DNA of 64,000 nt from Oegoconia quadripuncta (taxonomy: Eukaryota; Arthropoda; Insecta; Lepidoptera; Autostichidae): NCBI GenBank assembly GCA_949316235.1, contig OX438754.1, forward strand, positions 4,449,501 to 4,513,500. The letters are read 5' to 3'. The notes under the pieces were generated by a model that was not told the DNA's origin, did not search any database, and saw nothing but the letters and a program-made list of their open reading frames with translations. Below, in pieces: positions 45,072 to 55,466 of the stretch. Positions within the stretch are counted from its first letter, which is position 1; each line of letters starts with the position of its first letter. The position numbers and the translations under genes were made by a program.

Positions 45072-45712
45072 CCCAGGTGATTATTATCTATTTTTGTAAT
45101 TTTACTAACGTTACTAACCCATGGACCTTTGTTATCTTTTAATGAATAAATAAATGAATTGAATAGTACAAATTAAGTTTTCTCAAGAAACGTTTTTCGG
45201 TATTACTAGTTAAATATAACCGAATACATGTAGAACACATATAGACTTACTTTAAATGGGCACCCAAGTATAGTGACATAAGTATTAAAGTATAGATATC
45301 AGAGGATTCTAGTGAAGTGTTGGTTAGTGCTTAGGTGACCTAACTGCTCTGTAGGTTAGTGCTAGCTGTGTAAGTAGCTAGTGTTCCCTTAAATAACCTA
45401 CTATTTTATAGGTTGAAGTCATTGCTGTAACAAATAAAAAAATATCCACAAACATTCCTGATAACCTGAGAAAACTTAAACATTACTTGTACAACTCATC
45501 AGTTACATATGTCGTCGAGACGAAATTTTTTTTAAGAAATAAACATTTTGAAGTTCGCGATATCTAAGAATCCTCTTTCGGCTTAATACAGTACATACAT
45601 ACTTAGTACAGTAGTTAGTTGACTAACCTTGTGTACTGTGGTGTAATTTTGTCTGTTGTTTAGGGATCTGTTTAAAAATTAATAAACTGTAATATTTTAA
45701 CACTTGTTTTAG
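45072..45712. other. spacer, no gene seen
   Basis: AT-rich, with a locally repetitive GTTAGTGCTTAGGTGACCTA region near 45320. No gene. Confidence 0.4.
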
Positions 45713-45951
45713 TGCGACTTGTTGGAATGATGAATGGAAAGTCACGTCTGCTCTACAATGATTACACTTTCTTCAAGTTAAACAAGTCTAAAACAGGTAA
45801 CAAAGGGAAATGGGCTTGCACGTCCTATCCAAAATGCAAGGCACATCTGTTCATTGACGACAGCTTCACAATTATAAGAAGCTTTATCCAACATAATCAC
45901 AAGCCTATCAAGTTAATGCAATTACAATGTGGAAGGTATATTAATGTGTAG
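45713..45951 (+). CDS. mod(mdg4): FLYWCH zinc-finger cassette 19
   Basis: A 79-residue cassette after the acceptor TAACACTTGTTTTAG (ends 45712); first residue Val with a donor G. It starts V-R-L-V-G-M-M-N-G. Finger: L-L-Y-N-D-Y-T-F-F core (13-21), W34-A-C36, C42, H61-N-H63 (C-x5-C-x18-H-x-H). The Y-P-K-C-K-A-H-L-F segment links it to cassettes 13 and 15. The tail ends G-R-Y-I-N-V. Confidence 0.86.
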
Positions 45952-46099
45952 AATAGTAAACCTTATCCTTGTCAGAGTAGCAAGTTTATTTCTTTGAAGT
46001 GTTTTCCCGAGCAACATTTACCTTCGAGAGATAAACTTCTCGAACGCGTTTTTTTATAGATTTTTCCTTCTACATATCAACTGACCTGAGGGTATATTA

Positions 46100-46755
46100 A
46101 AATGAATATGGTCAAGACAAAGACCATGATGAATGCCCATATTGTACCCACCCCTCTGAAGATAAGAGACACTTACCCTCGAATTGTCGACGAGTACGTA
46201 AACCTTGACAAACATTCCAGTTAGGTAAATCCAAATTCGAAAAGGGGGTCAACCGTCGAATCCCACTCGGCTGGGAAGCTATACGTGATATCTTCTCGTC
46301 CCATATACCGCAATGTTAGAATGTGTTGTGTCAAAGAGTGTGTTGCCAGGGATAACATATGGAATTGAATCGTGGTCGCTTATTACGGGCCTCATAAGAA
46401 GGCTCAAGGTCACTCAACGAGCATTGGGGAGAGCTATGCTCGTTGTCTCCCCGCGGGATCGAATCAGAAATGAGGAGATCCGCAGGGGAACCGAGGTGGA
46501 CCGATAAAGCCCGAAGAATTGCCAAACTTAAGTGGCAGTGGGCCGAGCACATTGCTCGTAGGACCGACGGCCGTTGGGGCGGAAAGGCTTTCGAGTGGCG
46601 ACCACGCACCGGAAGACTCAGTGTGGGCAGGCCCCGCATGAGGTGGACCGAGGATTTGGTAAAGATCGCGGGTAGCAGCTGGATGCGGGCAGCGCAGGAC
46701 CGCCTTTGTCCAGCAGTGGAGGTCTTTCGACTGCTGATGAAGGCTATATTGTAAC
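46100..46755 (+). pseudogene. RTE-type LINE ORF2 fragment
   Basis: From 46102 the sequence reads, with frameshifts, N-M-V-K-T-K, V-D-E-Y-V, I-T-Y-G-I-E-S-W-S-L, L-I-R-R-L-K-V-T-Q-R-A and I-A-K-L-K-W-Q-W, then R-R-T-D-G-R-W-G and G-R-P-R-M-R-W-T-E-D-L-V-K. These are the ordered motifs at the end of RTE-type ORF2. At least two frame changes (one near 46440-46500) and missing upstream domains make it a dead, 5'-truncated copy. Confidence 0.8.
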
Positions 46756-47843
46756 TTTATATATACCACGTATTGATATAGACATGACAGTGCAGCGCAC
46801 AAAATCCATGTTAGGGAAGGGACATTTTAGCATTCGCTTTATGCCGTCTATGGCGTACACTTATCTCTAAGGTTTACTTTGCGTACTTGCATCTGGAATA
46901 TAACGTACAATGGATTTTGGAGTGGTGCCGTTGCATCGTATTGTTCCAGGGAGAAAGAGACAGTACTACTTTAAAACTGGTTTTGAGTTAGTTTAGTTGG
47001 TGTACATCCGAATCGACACCCTTTACCCTTCAAATCTCGAGACTAATTCTACGAGTAAAAGAGGCATGCATTGTTCTTTTTAAGCTGTCGTACCTACTAG
47101 TTTTGATGGCGTTGAGTAAATATATCCACATGTTTCTATCATTTTATTCCCTAATGCGTTTTAGTATTTGACCATGTTATTGAAATGATCGTTTGAATCG
47201 AATACAACACATTCGTTTTCACTATAATTTTTTGTACCACAAACAAATAACCATTCTAATGCTGATGGAATAAATAAACTTCTAAAATAGAAAAAATAAA
47301 CTTCTAACGATCAATTAAATAATAATCTGGTGCAGTTCTCTTAACGTTTTGCTGAAATACGAGTACATCCGGTTAGATCAGATGTCACAATGACAGATGA
47401 CAGATAAATAAATAAAGACCTGCTACTTTAATTACCTCACGAGGTGCGTAGTATTTATTTGATTGGGCAGACAATAGTGTACACAAAATTTGAAGATTAT
47501 ATTTTACTTAATTATAAATAATATATAAATAAATATATATCAGATAACAAAATTAAATTACTTACAAGGTATATACATACCTACTACACATTCTGTTCTA
47601 CCCCCCGGTATCCCTATCGTTTTTCACAGGGTTTCTTTCAAACTTATGGCAGAGTCGTCTTCAACACGATGGACCCATAAAAGTAGCCGTCATTTTGACA
47701 ATGATGGGTAGGTATCGCCATAGTTTTACAATTGTCATTTCATCATAACTGACAATGATGAAATTTCTACCAAAATCTTCGTTCTGTGTGAAGTCACTGG
47801 ACGTCCATTAAAATCATAAGCAATCTGGCTGAACTGTAGAGGA
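46756..47843. other. spacer, no gene seen
   Basis: AT-rich, no recognised feature. Confidence 0.45.
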
Positions 47844-48100
47844 ATAATAATAATAATAAAAATATCCATGACATACACACAGCGCCATCTAGTTCCACAG
47901 TAAGCAACTATAGGCTTGTGTTGTGGGTGTATGTGTATGTACTACATAAATACATTGTTTTTTGTAAATAAATACTTATTATAAATGAAAACATCCATAA
48001 CTCGTGTACACATGTCCGTATTCATCACACAACCATATGCCCCTAGCGGGATTCGTGTCAGTGGTCAGAGTTGCTAACCACTACACCGAACAGGTCGTCC
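47844..48100 (-). mobile_element. tRNA-derived SINE-A
   Basis: Body marker ACACAGCGCCATCTAGTTCC and a partial tRNA-like head at the high-coordinate end (TGCTAACCACTACACCGAAC, the complement of the A-box region). It lies 66 bp upstream of the cassette 20 exon and part of it is read in frame with that exon. Confidence 0.7.
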
Positions 48101-48166
48101 TTTCTGAATCCTTTCTGTTTTATACAAGACTAAGTTTGTCTTCTAAACATGATTACTCTTTTTCAG

Positions 48167-48393
48167 CTATATTGACAGTTAATGATAAAGGGAAACAGCG
48201 GGCGTTGTACCAAGGATTCTTGTACTACAAAAAGAACAATTGCCGTCGAAGGTGGGATTGCCTATCTTACCCGTCATGTAGAGCCTTCATAAAAGTTGAT
48301 AACGAATACAATCTAAATGTAATGTATAGTTCAAATAACCATACGCATGCTAAAAGGTCCTATAAGTTTCTGGATGGTTATTCTCAATATTAA
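48167..48393 (+). CDS. mod(mdg4): FLYWCH zinc-finger cassette 20
   Basis: A 75-residue cassette after the acceptor TTACTCTTTTTCAG (ends 48166). It starts A-I-L-T-V-N-D-K-G. Finger: A-L-Y-Q-G-F-L-Y-Y core (13-21), W30-D-C32, C38, H59-T-H61 (C-x5-C-x20-H-x-H). The linker between the core and the first Cys is shorter than in cassettes 2-19, as also in 22 and 23. The tail ends G-Y-S-Q-Y. An apparent start 163 bp upstream is SINE-derived and not real. Confidence 0.83.
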
Positions 48394-48449
48394 ATTAAAT
48401 TTAAACAGTAATTTAAAACCTAATTCTGTTACAATGATGACATTATATT

Positions 48450-48706
48450 TAAATATCCTTGGACATGCACATAACGCCATCTAGTTCCACACTAAGCAAC
48501 TAAGCTTGAATTATGTATACCAGATGGTTGATGTACTACACAAATACATTTTTGTTTGTAAATAAATACATATATAAATGAAAACATCCGTAACTCGGGT
48601 ACACGTGTCCGTATTCATCATACAAACATTATGCCCTTAGAGGGATTCGAACCCGCGACCTTTTGGTATAGCACTGGGGTTTCTAACCACTGCACCAACC
48701 AAGTCT
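48450..48706 (-). mobile_element. tRNA-derived SINE-A, full-length
   Basis: Body plus head on the minus strand; the B-box complement GGGATTCGAACCCGCGACC is well preserved near 48642-48660. Confidence 0.75.
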
Positions 48707-48861
48707 TTATATTATTAATTCATTAGTAGAAATCATTCAAACAATTTTATTAGATTAATTAGACCTTATAGTAATAAAGAGTTTATAGTTGTTACTGTTA
48801 TTTTATTTCATGTTAGATCTTCATATTTATCACGCCTAGTATAATAGATATTTATTTTTTA

Positions 48862-48990
48862 TATGAGAGGGCGGCAAACGAGCATGCGGGTCACCTGATG
48901 GAAAGCAATCACCGCCGCCCATGGACACCCGCAACACCAAAAGGGTCACAGATGCGTTTCCGGCCTTTGAGGAAGGTGTAGGCTCGTTTC
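48862..48990 (-). mobile_element. LINE 3' tail
   Basis: Inverted copy of the tail at 15140-15285: GCGGCAAACGAGCATGCGGG, CACCGCCGCCCATGGACACC and AAAGGGTCACAGATGCGTTT. Confidence 0.7.
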
Positions 48991-49221
48991 TTGAAGGTTC
49001 CAATGTCGTATTCGTTCTAACTCTAACTAAATCTAACGGTTATTGCTAAATATTTACAGCAATTTGAGCAATCTCCTTTGTAAATATGTCTCAATTCTAA
49101 TATTTTCAATTGATTTGTCATCATCATATTCAATTAAACAATTATATTAACAAGTTAGATCAACACTTTAATCTACAAATCTATTAGGGCGTTTTTGGAA
49201 CGTGGGTATATAAAAAAATAT

Positions 49222-49378
49222 AATAATAATAATAAATATCCCTAGACATGCGCACAGCGCCATCTAGTTCCACAGTAAGCAACTATAGGCTTGTGTTGTG
49301 GATACCAGATGGTTGATATACTACATAAATACTTACATATTTTTTTTTTTTTGTAAATAAATACTTGTTATAAATGAA
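49222..49378 (-). mobile_element. tRNA-derived SINE-A, headless
   Basis: Contains GCGCACAGCGCCATCTAGTT and the TTTTTTTTGTAAATAAATAC segment; the tRNA head is missing. It ends about 80 bp before the cassette 21 acceptor. Confidence 0.65.
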
Positions 49379-49460
49379 TAGAAATATACTTAAATTAAAC
49401 TTTTGTAGATAGCAGTTGTTCTTTTATTATCTGTTACTACATCAGTTTTCTTTTTCACAG

Positions 49461-49704
49461 CACAATTAATTTCAATGGTGCAAGGTTCTACATTACTAAA
49501 GTACAGAATCATTTGTACGCAAACAAAAAGACACATTGCGGTTCTTTGTGGCGGTGTCATAAGGCAAATAGTTGTTACGTTACTTTACGTGTAAATACAG
49601 ATATGGTTGTAGTGAAGCATCCGAAAGAGCACAACCATCCTCCTAGATCAGTTATCCAGCTGCGCAATGGGAAATATATTTTTATGAAAAAAAGTCCAAA
49701 TTAA
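49461..49704 (+). pseudogene. FLYWCH cassette 21, broken by a one-base frameshift
   Basis: A good acceptor TTCTTTTTCACAG ends at 49460 in the array phase. The first part reads A-Q-L-I-S-M-V-Q-G-S and L-L-K-Y, matching cassette 22 (A-K-F-I-E-M-I-Q-G-S ... L-L-M-Y). Between about 49501 and 49512 one base is missing relative to cassette 22. From 49513 the correct frame resumes with L-W-R-C, C-Y-V-T-L-R-V and E-H-N-H-P-P-R-S, ending G-K-Y-I-F and a stop at 49704. Total length is 1 mod 3, unlike the intact cassettes. Spliced as is, the product would stop inside the finger, near 49590. The ligand codons are still intact, so the lesion looks recent, or it may be an assembly error. Confidence 0.82.
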
Positions 49705-50642
49705 GTAACATGTTATATAACACGTCCACATTATTTAACATTGCAACTTAAAACAAAACTGTATACATTAATATAATATTGGAATATAACAATGTTGTAT
49801 TATAACATGTCAACAAATTAGTTCTGTCTGTACACAATATCGACACGTCTATTCTCGTCAAATCTTCACCGAACACTGCAGCGCCGCGGTACGTACACTT
49901 ACTTCGAGCGCAAATGTTATAAACATCGTTGCAGATATTAATAACATGTTCAATAACTAGATAACTTTGTTTTTTATAACACTTTTCATTCACACTGATA
50001 AAACATTTAAAAATAATGTTTTTACAACATGTTTTGTTATATAATCGGAACTTGCCTTTACTTATTTTTTTTGTATGAATTACCTACTTAAGTACAAAAT
50101 GTTGGTCGGCAAAAGTGATCGTTGGTTTAGGTTTTGTTAGAAATGATTGGTTTAGTATTAAATAAATTATTGGCGTTCAAATACATCCTAAAATTGATTT
50201 CATTATTTGGAAGTGGAACGACGTGCAACGCTTAATGAGAGTTGAAGAGAATTCGTCAGAACCCATGATGCAACAAAGTCAAAAAACTATCTGTACGACG
50301 CGCATTAAAAAGACGGGGCCAACTGAAACTTCAAACCTTCAAACTTCAAGAATTTTATGGAGAACGGGTTAGCACTTGTCCTCAATCACACCTGATGTTA
50401 AGTGAAGGCCGAAGTTGGTGGCGTACTGACCCGGAATATGCTACTACTTTTACTTTTAATTACAACGGACTAATGTTAATGTAAATCTTCTGGAAATAAT
50501 AAAAGGACTTATTGCATTTATCTGTCAGTCAGTATGTCCAAGCTGTACCGCTTCGGAAAAGGAAATCATCTATAGTAAAAGAAGTGGCACAAGAAACCCA
50601 CAGAGCGGCTCAAGAAAACCTCAATACAGTTGCTTTTTTATA
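49705..50642. other. spacer, no gene seen
   Basis: AT-rich. Includes a SINE-B 3' fragment on the minus strand at 50368-50445. Confidence 0.45.
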
Positions 50643-50972
50643 GTGTTTGTAAATGATTGCAAATTTGTAATTGTACACACTTCTCGCCGAAAATTAAATT
50701 TCCATCCATATCACCTGGATGAGTGGAAGTCTACCACTGTACGTTTCTCAAGAAACTTCTTACCACGTACGACTACCCTGTGGAACGGACTTCCGGCAGC
50801 GGTATTCCCGAACGAGTACCACATTGGAACCTTCAAGAAACGAGCCTACACCTTCCTCAAAGGCCGGCAACGCATCTGTGACCGTTTTGGTGTTGCGGGT
50901 GTCCATGAGCGGCGGTGATTGCTTTCCATCAGGTGACCCGCATGCTCGTTTGCCGCCCTCTAATATATAAAA
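50643..50972 (+). mobile_element. LINE RT C-terminus plus 3' tail
   Basis: The ORF part (to 50918) reads [36 protein letters not shown] and G-V-A-G-V-H, the very end of an insect non-LTR retrotransposon ORF2. It is followed by the same tail as at 15140-15285 with an A-rich end. A 5'-truncated copy. Confidence 0.8.
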
Positions 50973-51583
50973 AAAATCGTTTTAAGAAAAGCACATTCCA
51001 TTGACGAAGTGTCATTTTAATACGAGCATTCCTGTGCTTCGGAGGGCACGTTAAATAGTCGGTCCCGGTTGTTTTCAATTGAGAAAGTCGTTAAGCCATT
51101 GAGGCGGCTTAAAAACACTAACAGTCAAGTATAAAACCATCAATCTTTGGCGGTTTATGGCACACATCCTCCCCCAGTGAGTGGAGGCTGTGGCCTAATA
51201 GTGGGAACGTGTAAGGCTGATGACAACGATTATTGATAAATCGTTATCACATTTATCTACAATTCTATAGACGCGTTTATTAATTATACTGAATGCTCTA
51301 ACCCACTGTGTATAATAAATAAATATCCTTGTATACATACACACAGCGCCATCAAATACCATGCTAAGCATAGTTGCTTAGCCTAGTGGCTTTATTATGG
51401 TTATCAGATGGTTGATAACTAAACAAGTACATTTTTTTGTTGAAAATATGTAGTACAAAAGTAGTACAAATATATTGGGACCAGGGCTAGAAGATGATGA
51501 TAGTACATATTATAAATACTGTAACCTTTGACGTAGAAGATGTTGTGTTGTTATCTGTTACTAAATTATTATTTTGTTTACAG
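50973..51583. other. spacer with SINE-A fragment
   Basis: A diverged SINE-A body lies at about 51308-51445 (ACACAGCGCCATCAA). A CTTCGGAGGGCACGTTAAAT segment near 51037 is the inverse of one near 35560. No gene. Confidence 0.5.
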
Positions 51584-51810
51584 CGAAGTTTATTGAAATG
51601 ATACAAGGTTCCAAATTATTAATGTACAAAAACCATTTGTACACCAACAAAAGGTCAAAGGACGGTTTGTGGCGATGTCACAAATCACACAGTTGTTTCG
51701 TCACTTTACGTGTAAACGGAGATTTGTTTGTTCTCAAGGATCCGAAGGAGCACAACCATCCTCCTAGAAGTGTATTTCAACTACGCGATGGAAAATATCT
51801 TTTCGTTTAA
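51584..51810 (+). CDS. mod(mdg4): FLYWCH zinc-finger cassette 22
   Basis: A 75-residue cassette after the acceptor TATTTTGTTTACAG (ends 51583). It starts A-K-F-I-E-M-I-Q-G. Finger: L-L-M-Y-K-N-H-L-Y core (12-20), W30-R-C32, C38, H57-N-H59 (C-x5-C-x18-H-x-H). The tail ends G-K-Y-L-F-V. It is the intact sister of cassette 21, about 2.1 kb upstream; the two share more identity than any other FLYWCH pair here, notably the R-V-N and K-E-H-N-H-P-P-R-S blocks. An AATAAATAA run at about 51876 may hold its poly(A) signal. Confidence 0.86.
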
Positions 51811-52215
51811 ATACAATTATTATTTTTTTATAACTGAAATGCAAAATATAAATCAGTGTAGGACTTCGTATTTAAATAAATAATTTATTTTGTCACGTGT
51901 TGCTGGAATCCTCATTCTCATACGCAGAGACTGCTTTACCTATGATTGTAATTTATATCTCAAAATAACTGTGAATAAATAGTGCCACCGAAATATATAA
52001 ATCTCATAAATAGTCTTCAAAAACAACGAAGTTATTTAGATGTCTTTGTAAAAAAAGGTAGCGCAGATAACGGTGCTGAAATAGTGTTACTATGTGGCAC
52101 GATCTCAGCATAGTTTTTTGACATCAAAATCGCTGAATTCCACTGTTTGTATTCTAGCTCAACGCGTTATCCATGCATCTTATTAAGCTACATGTTCTTT
52201 TTTGATATATGTATA
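51811..52215. other. spacer, no gene seen
   Basis: AT-rich 3' flank of cassette 22. Confidence 0.4.
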
Positions 52216-52471
52216 CAGGGTGAATTTGAATTCGTGTAATTCCCATTAACTGGTGACGCCACTCTTGATTACGAACAACTTTCCCCAAGGAACCATAATC
52301 AAATTAGATCAAAAGAATTGCGATTACCCGTACAAAGTAAACCATTCTGAAACCACCTTTAGTATGGAAGTCCAATAATTATATAGGCTTTGGTTACCTT
52401 GTAGAAAGTTGTTGGTAATCGGGAGTGGAGTTAGAAAATTGTTGGAGTTACACGAATTAAATTTCACCCTG
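52216..52471. repeat. Tc1/mariner-like MITE with TA target duplication
   Basis: A 256-bp element starting CAGGGTGAATTTGAATTCGT and ending AATTAAATTTCACCCTG, flanked by TA on both sides. No coding capacity. A partial relative starts at 27473. Confidence 0.78.
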
Positions 52472-52899
52472 TATTGCTTGTTTCTAAACAAAATGCTTAC
52501 GAGGTATTAGAGTATTAATAAATTCGTAATCTAATGAACCGGTCAATTATAAGCTAGAAACTAATGTTTTCTCATAGCCTAAGCCTATAACTAATACTTT
52601 TGTATGGAAACAGGCTATATACGCTTATGTTCGGTCTGTTATAATTGTTACAATTATAAATATGTCATGCATCAGACTTTGTAGTGCACATCTAACAATT
52701 TTAACAGTGTTTTTAAGGCGTTGCGGGCCCCATTACCGTTTTAAGCAATTTTAATAGATACCTAAGTAAGTACGTATAATGTGGTACCATACCGCTGAGC
52801 TGATGATGGAACTAAATCCTTTTAACTATAAGTATAATAATTAATCTCACTCAAACTTATGTGTACATTTTCCTGACAATTTTTTTTTTCTGCTAACAG
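52472..52899. other. spacer, no gene seen
   Basis: AT-rich intron-like sequence up to the poly-T tract of the next acceptor. Confidence 0.4.
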
Positions 52900-53156
52900 A
52901 AGAGGAAGTTCATGAAATAATTACAGTACAAGGGAAGAAGTACGTAATGTATCGTGGGTATACGTACCACAGGATGAGGAAGAATCGTTGGCGGTGTACC
53001 AGCGGCTGCAAAGCGTTTTTGATTAGATCAGATTGTGGCACGAAGGTGGTTCGGGCTGTCCACGAGCACAAACATCCGATGCCCATATATCACGTCACTC
53101 CACAAGGGAAATATTTGAAGCTTCACCGTAAAAAAAATCTTGTTTTAGGAACGTGA
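52900..53156 (+). CDS. mod(mdg4): FLYWCH zinc-finger cassette 23 (last seen)
   Basis: An 85-residue cassette after a strong acceptor with a T-run, TTTTTTCTGCTAACAG (ends 52899); first residue Glu with a donor G. The N-terminus is acidic (E-E-E-V-H-E-I-I-T-V). Finger: V-M-Y-R-G-Y-T-Y core (16-23), W31-R-C33, C37, H57-K-H59 (C-x3-C-x19-H-x-H), the tightest Cys spacing in the array. After G-K-Y-L-K-L there is an extension of basic then hydrophobic residues to L-G-T. An AATAAAATA lies at about 53256. No further cassette was found downstream in this window. Confidence 0.84.
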
Positions 53157-53299
53157 ATGTCGTAAATCCAACGATTCGTTCTTGGGGTACTAATTTGTGG
53201 CTACAAAGTTTTTAGTAACCTTTACCAGACTACCCTATTTTAAAGAAAATAGTGTAATAAAATATTATGTCGTAATCACTTCAATACAAGTTGTTAAAT

Positions 53300-53575
53300 A
53301 AGTCGGTCGTGGGCGGGCCACGACCGACTTTTCGTAAGACCGATTTTTTCCTCAATACTGTTATCACCGATATTGTGACCGATTTTTTGTAGAACGTGGG
53401 CGTTGAAATAATTACAATCGGTACGTTCCATTTTTCTCCTACAAAAAATCGGTCACCGATTGTCGGCCGTGGGCGGGCAGCTTAGATTATTAAAAAAAAA
53501 TCGGTCACAATATCGGTGATAAAAGTATTGAAGAAAAAATCGGTCCTACAAAAAGTCGGTCGTGGTCGGGCACAC
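53300..53575. repeat. foldback repeat built from TCGGTC/GACCGA units
   Basis: AAGTCGGTCGTGGGCGGGCC runs straight into GGCCACGACCGACTT, a local palindrome at 53301-53332. The block from about 53320 is mirrored up to about 53570: GACCGATTTTTTCC and CACCGATATTGTGACCGA against TCGGTCACAATATCGGTG and AAAAAATCGGTCC. It is non-coding and GC-richer than its surroundings. Confidence 0.75.
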
Positions 53576-53965
53576 TAAGACAGGTAAACTGAACTGTAAT
53601 GCAATATTGTGTTAGTTTTATGTTTTGTTCTAATTGCCTATTTAGTGCTGACTCATGAAACAGGATTATATTGTTTGTATTGCAATGTGGATTGTGCAAA
53701 TTAAAATATTTCTTGTAATAGTCTCGTAAAGGGCAAAGGCGCAAATTTGTACAAGCGGCCGCACGACGACCGTAATGTAGTTAAGATCTGATGATGGACT
53801 CCGGAGATGCAGAGTGGAAGCTTACTGAAGTCGCTTGTTTTGCAATTTTTTACGGTGCTTTTAATGATTATTTATTGAAATTTCTATTTCTAAGGAAACA
53901 CCTTTTTTCCTAGCTCTAAAAATACAACAATATTTTCTACTAGTAGACAGTTTTAGATCATTTAT
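53576..53965. other. spacer, no gene seen
   Basis: AT-rich. Contains a GATCTGATGATGGACTCCGG segment shared with about 36845. Confidence 0.4.
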
Positions 53966-54250
53966 CTGGGGACCAATCGCGCTATTTTACAACGATTTTT
54001 GGATTTGGTTTAACTTTAGGTTAGCTGATGTAAAAAATGGTATACCGCTATTTTTTGTAAACGATTATATCGTTGACGCTACCAAAGTAAAACCAAATCA
54101 AAATGTTTAGAGCTAACCACGAGTATTATAAAAAACTAGTTTAATTTCCGTTCAAATGATTAACGCGATACGAAATGTGCTTAACGTAACGTTTTTGGTT
54201 ATGGTTTAGCTTTGGTAATACCGTTCATACTTAGCGCGATCGGCCCCCTG
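53966..54250. repeat. MITE with CAGGGGGCC-type ends, copy 2 of 2
   Basis: Relative of 37003-37255, with inner ACCAAAGTAAAACCAAATCA and the GCGATCGGCCCCCTG end. The left end is slightly decayed (CTGGGGACCAATCGCGCT). Confidence 0.65.
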
Positions 54251-54686
54251 GTTACTTAGAGGACCGATATATTGTATCCTTAGATATAAGCAGAGCAATC
54301 ACGTTCAAGTTAGTTAAGTACCTTATATCAGTAGTCATCCTCGTAGAAATATCCTTATTACCACATAAATAAAAATTATCAGCATTCAATAATCATCGCC
54401 CTAAGAATATCTGACAGCTTCCCAATAAATGTAATGAAGTGGAGCTATATCAACCTACCTATTTATTAGTATTCTGCAATATTAGATTATAAGGTACTGA
54501 ATTTATTACTATATATATAGAATATACTTTGGTAGTGGTGAGAAGAAATGATGGAGTAAACAGTCGACACCTCATTTCCTAAAATCGGTAGGAGGTTAAC
54601 ATACGTATTTACATGCGAAACACATTATCTCGTTTTTACGTCGCCGCAATTGGGTAAAAATAATGGGACTTGTAACTATGTCTTTG

Positions 54687-54950
54687 TACGACCTGTTTGG
54701 TGTAGTGGTTAAAAATTCTGACTGCTATACCAAAAGGTCGCGGGTTCGAATCCCGCTAGGGGCATAAGTTTGTATGATGATACAGACATTTGTTCCGGAG
54801 TTTGGATGTTTTTCATTTATTTATGTATTTATTTACAAAAAAAATGTATTTGTGTAGTTTTGGTTTATTCTGGTATCCATAATACAAGCCTAGTTGCTTA
54901 GTGTGGAACTAGATGGCGCTGTGTGTATGTGGAAAGATATTTATTTATTA
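54687..54950 (+). mobile_element. tRNA-derived SINE-A, full-length
   Basis: The cleanest head in the window: CGACCTGTTTGGTGTAGTGG and GTCGCGGGTTCGAATCCCGC (A- and B-box-like), then the body with GGAACTAGATGGCGCTGTGT. Useful as the reference copy for this family. Confidence 0.8.
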
Positions 54951-55420
54951 TACGTCCGGACAAAGACTGGACACACATACAACGCTGCCAAACATTATTT
55001 TATTATTTATTCGACCGCCCCAGGAAGGAGGTAATGTTTTTCTAGTAATTTCTATATTACCTAACCTAGATACTACATACCTAAGACAGATAGTAACCTA
55101 AACTAGATACGTCTCGATCCCCAGTGTTATATGACACATGTTACTGTAAAAAATCCAACACTGGACTGACAAAATAAAAATGGCGTCTGCTCCCAAGCAT
55201 TTCTCCAAGCGAATGGCTTGAAGGATTTTAAGGTAGTAGTTATCTCTTTTTGATATGAAGTCTGGTTTTTTGGGTTTTATATACCCATATGGTTAAGACT
55301 TTTGATACCGCAAGACTTTATTGTATTATGTACGCACGCGCACGACGACCGTTACCCCCAAAAATGGGCTGGGCTCCAGTGGCGAGAGATTAAGACGAGG
55401 GTGAGCAGGTCAAAAAGAAA

Positions 55421-55466
55421 CCGCCTCCGTGGCTCAATGTATGTTTACATTGAGCCACGGAGGCGG
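55421..55466. repeat. perfect 21-bp hairpin at a SINE-B head
   Basis: The 21 bases at 55421-55441 (core GCCTCCGTGGCTCAATGT) are the exact reverse complement of 55446-55466, with a 4-nt loop TGTT. The right arm joins the SINE-B copy that follows. It appears to be an inverted duplication of the SINE's tRNA-like 5' end. Confidence 0.8.

Noticed and set aside
54697..54766. Possible tRNA gene (A- and B-box-like sequences)
   Set aside because: The same head plus a shared non-tRNA body recurs many times in the window, so it is a tRNA-derived SINE. A proper acceptor stem is not formed.
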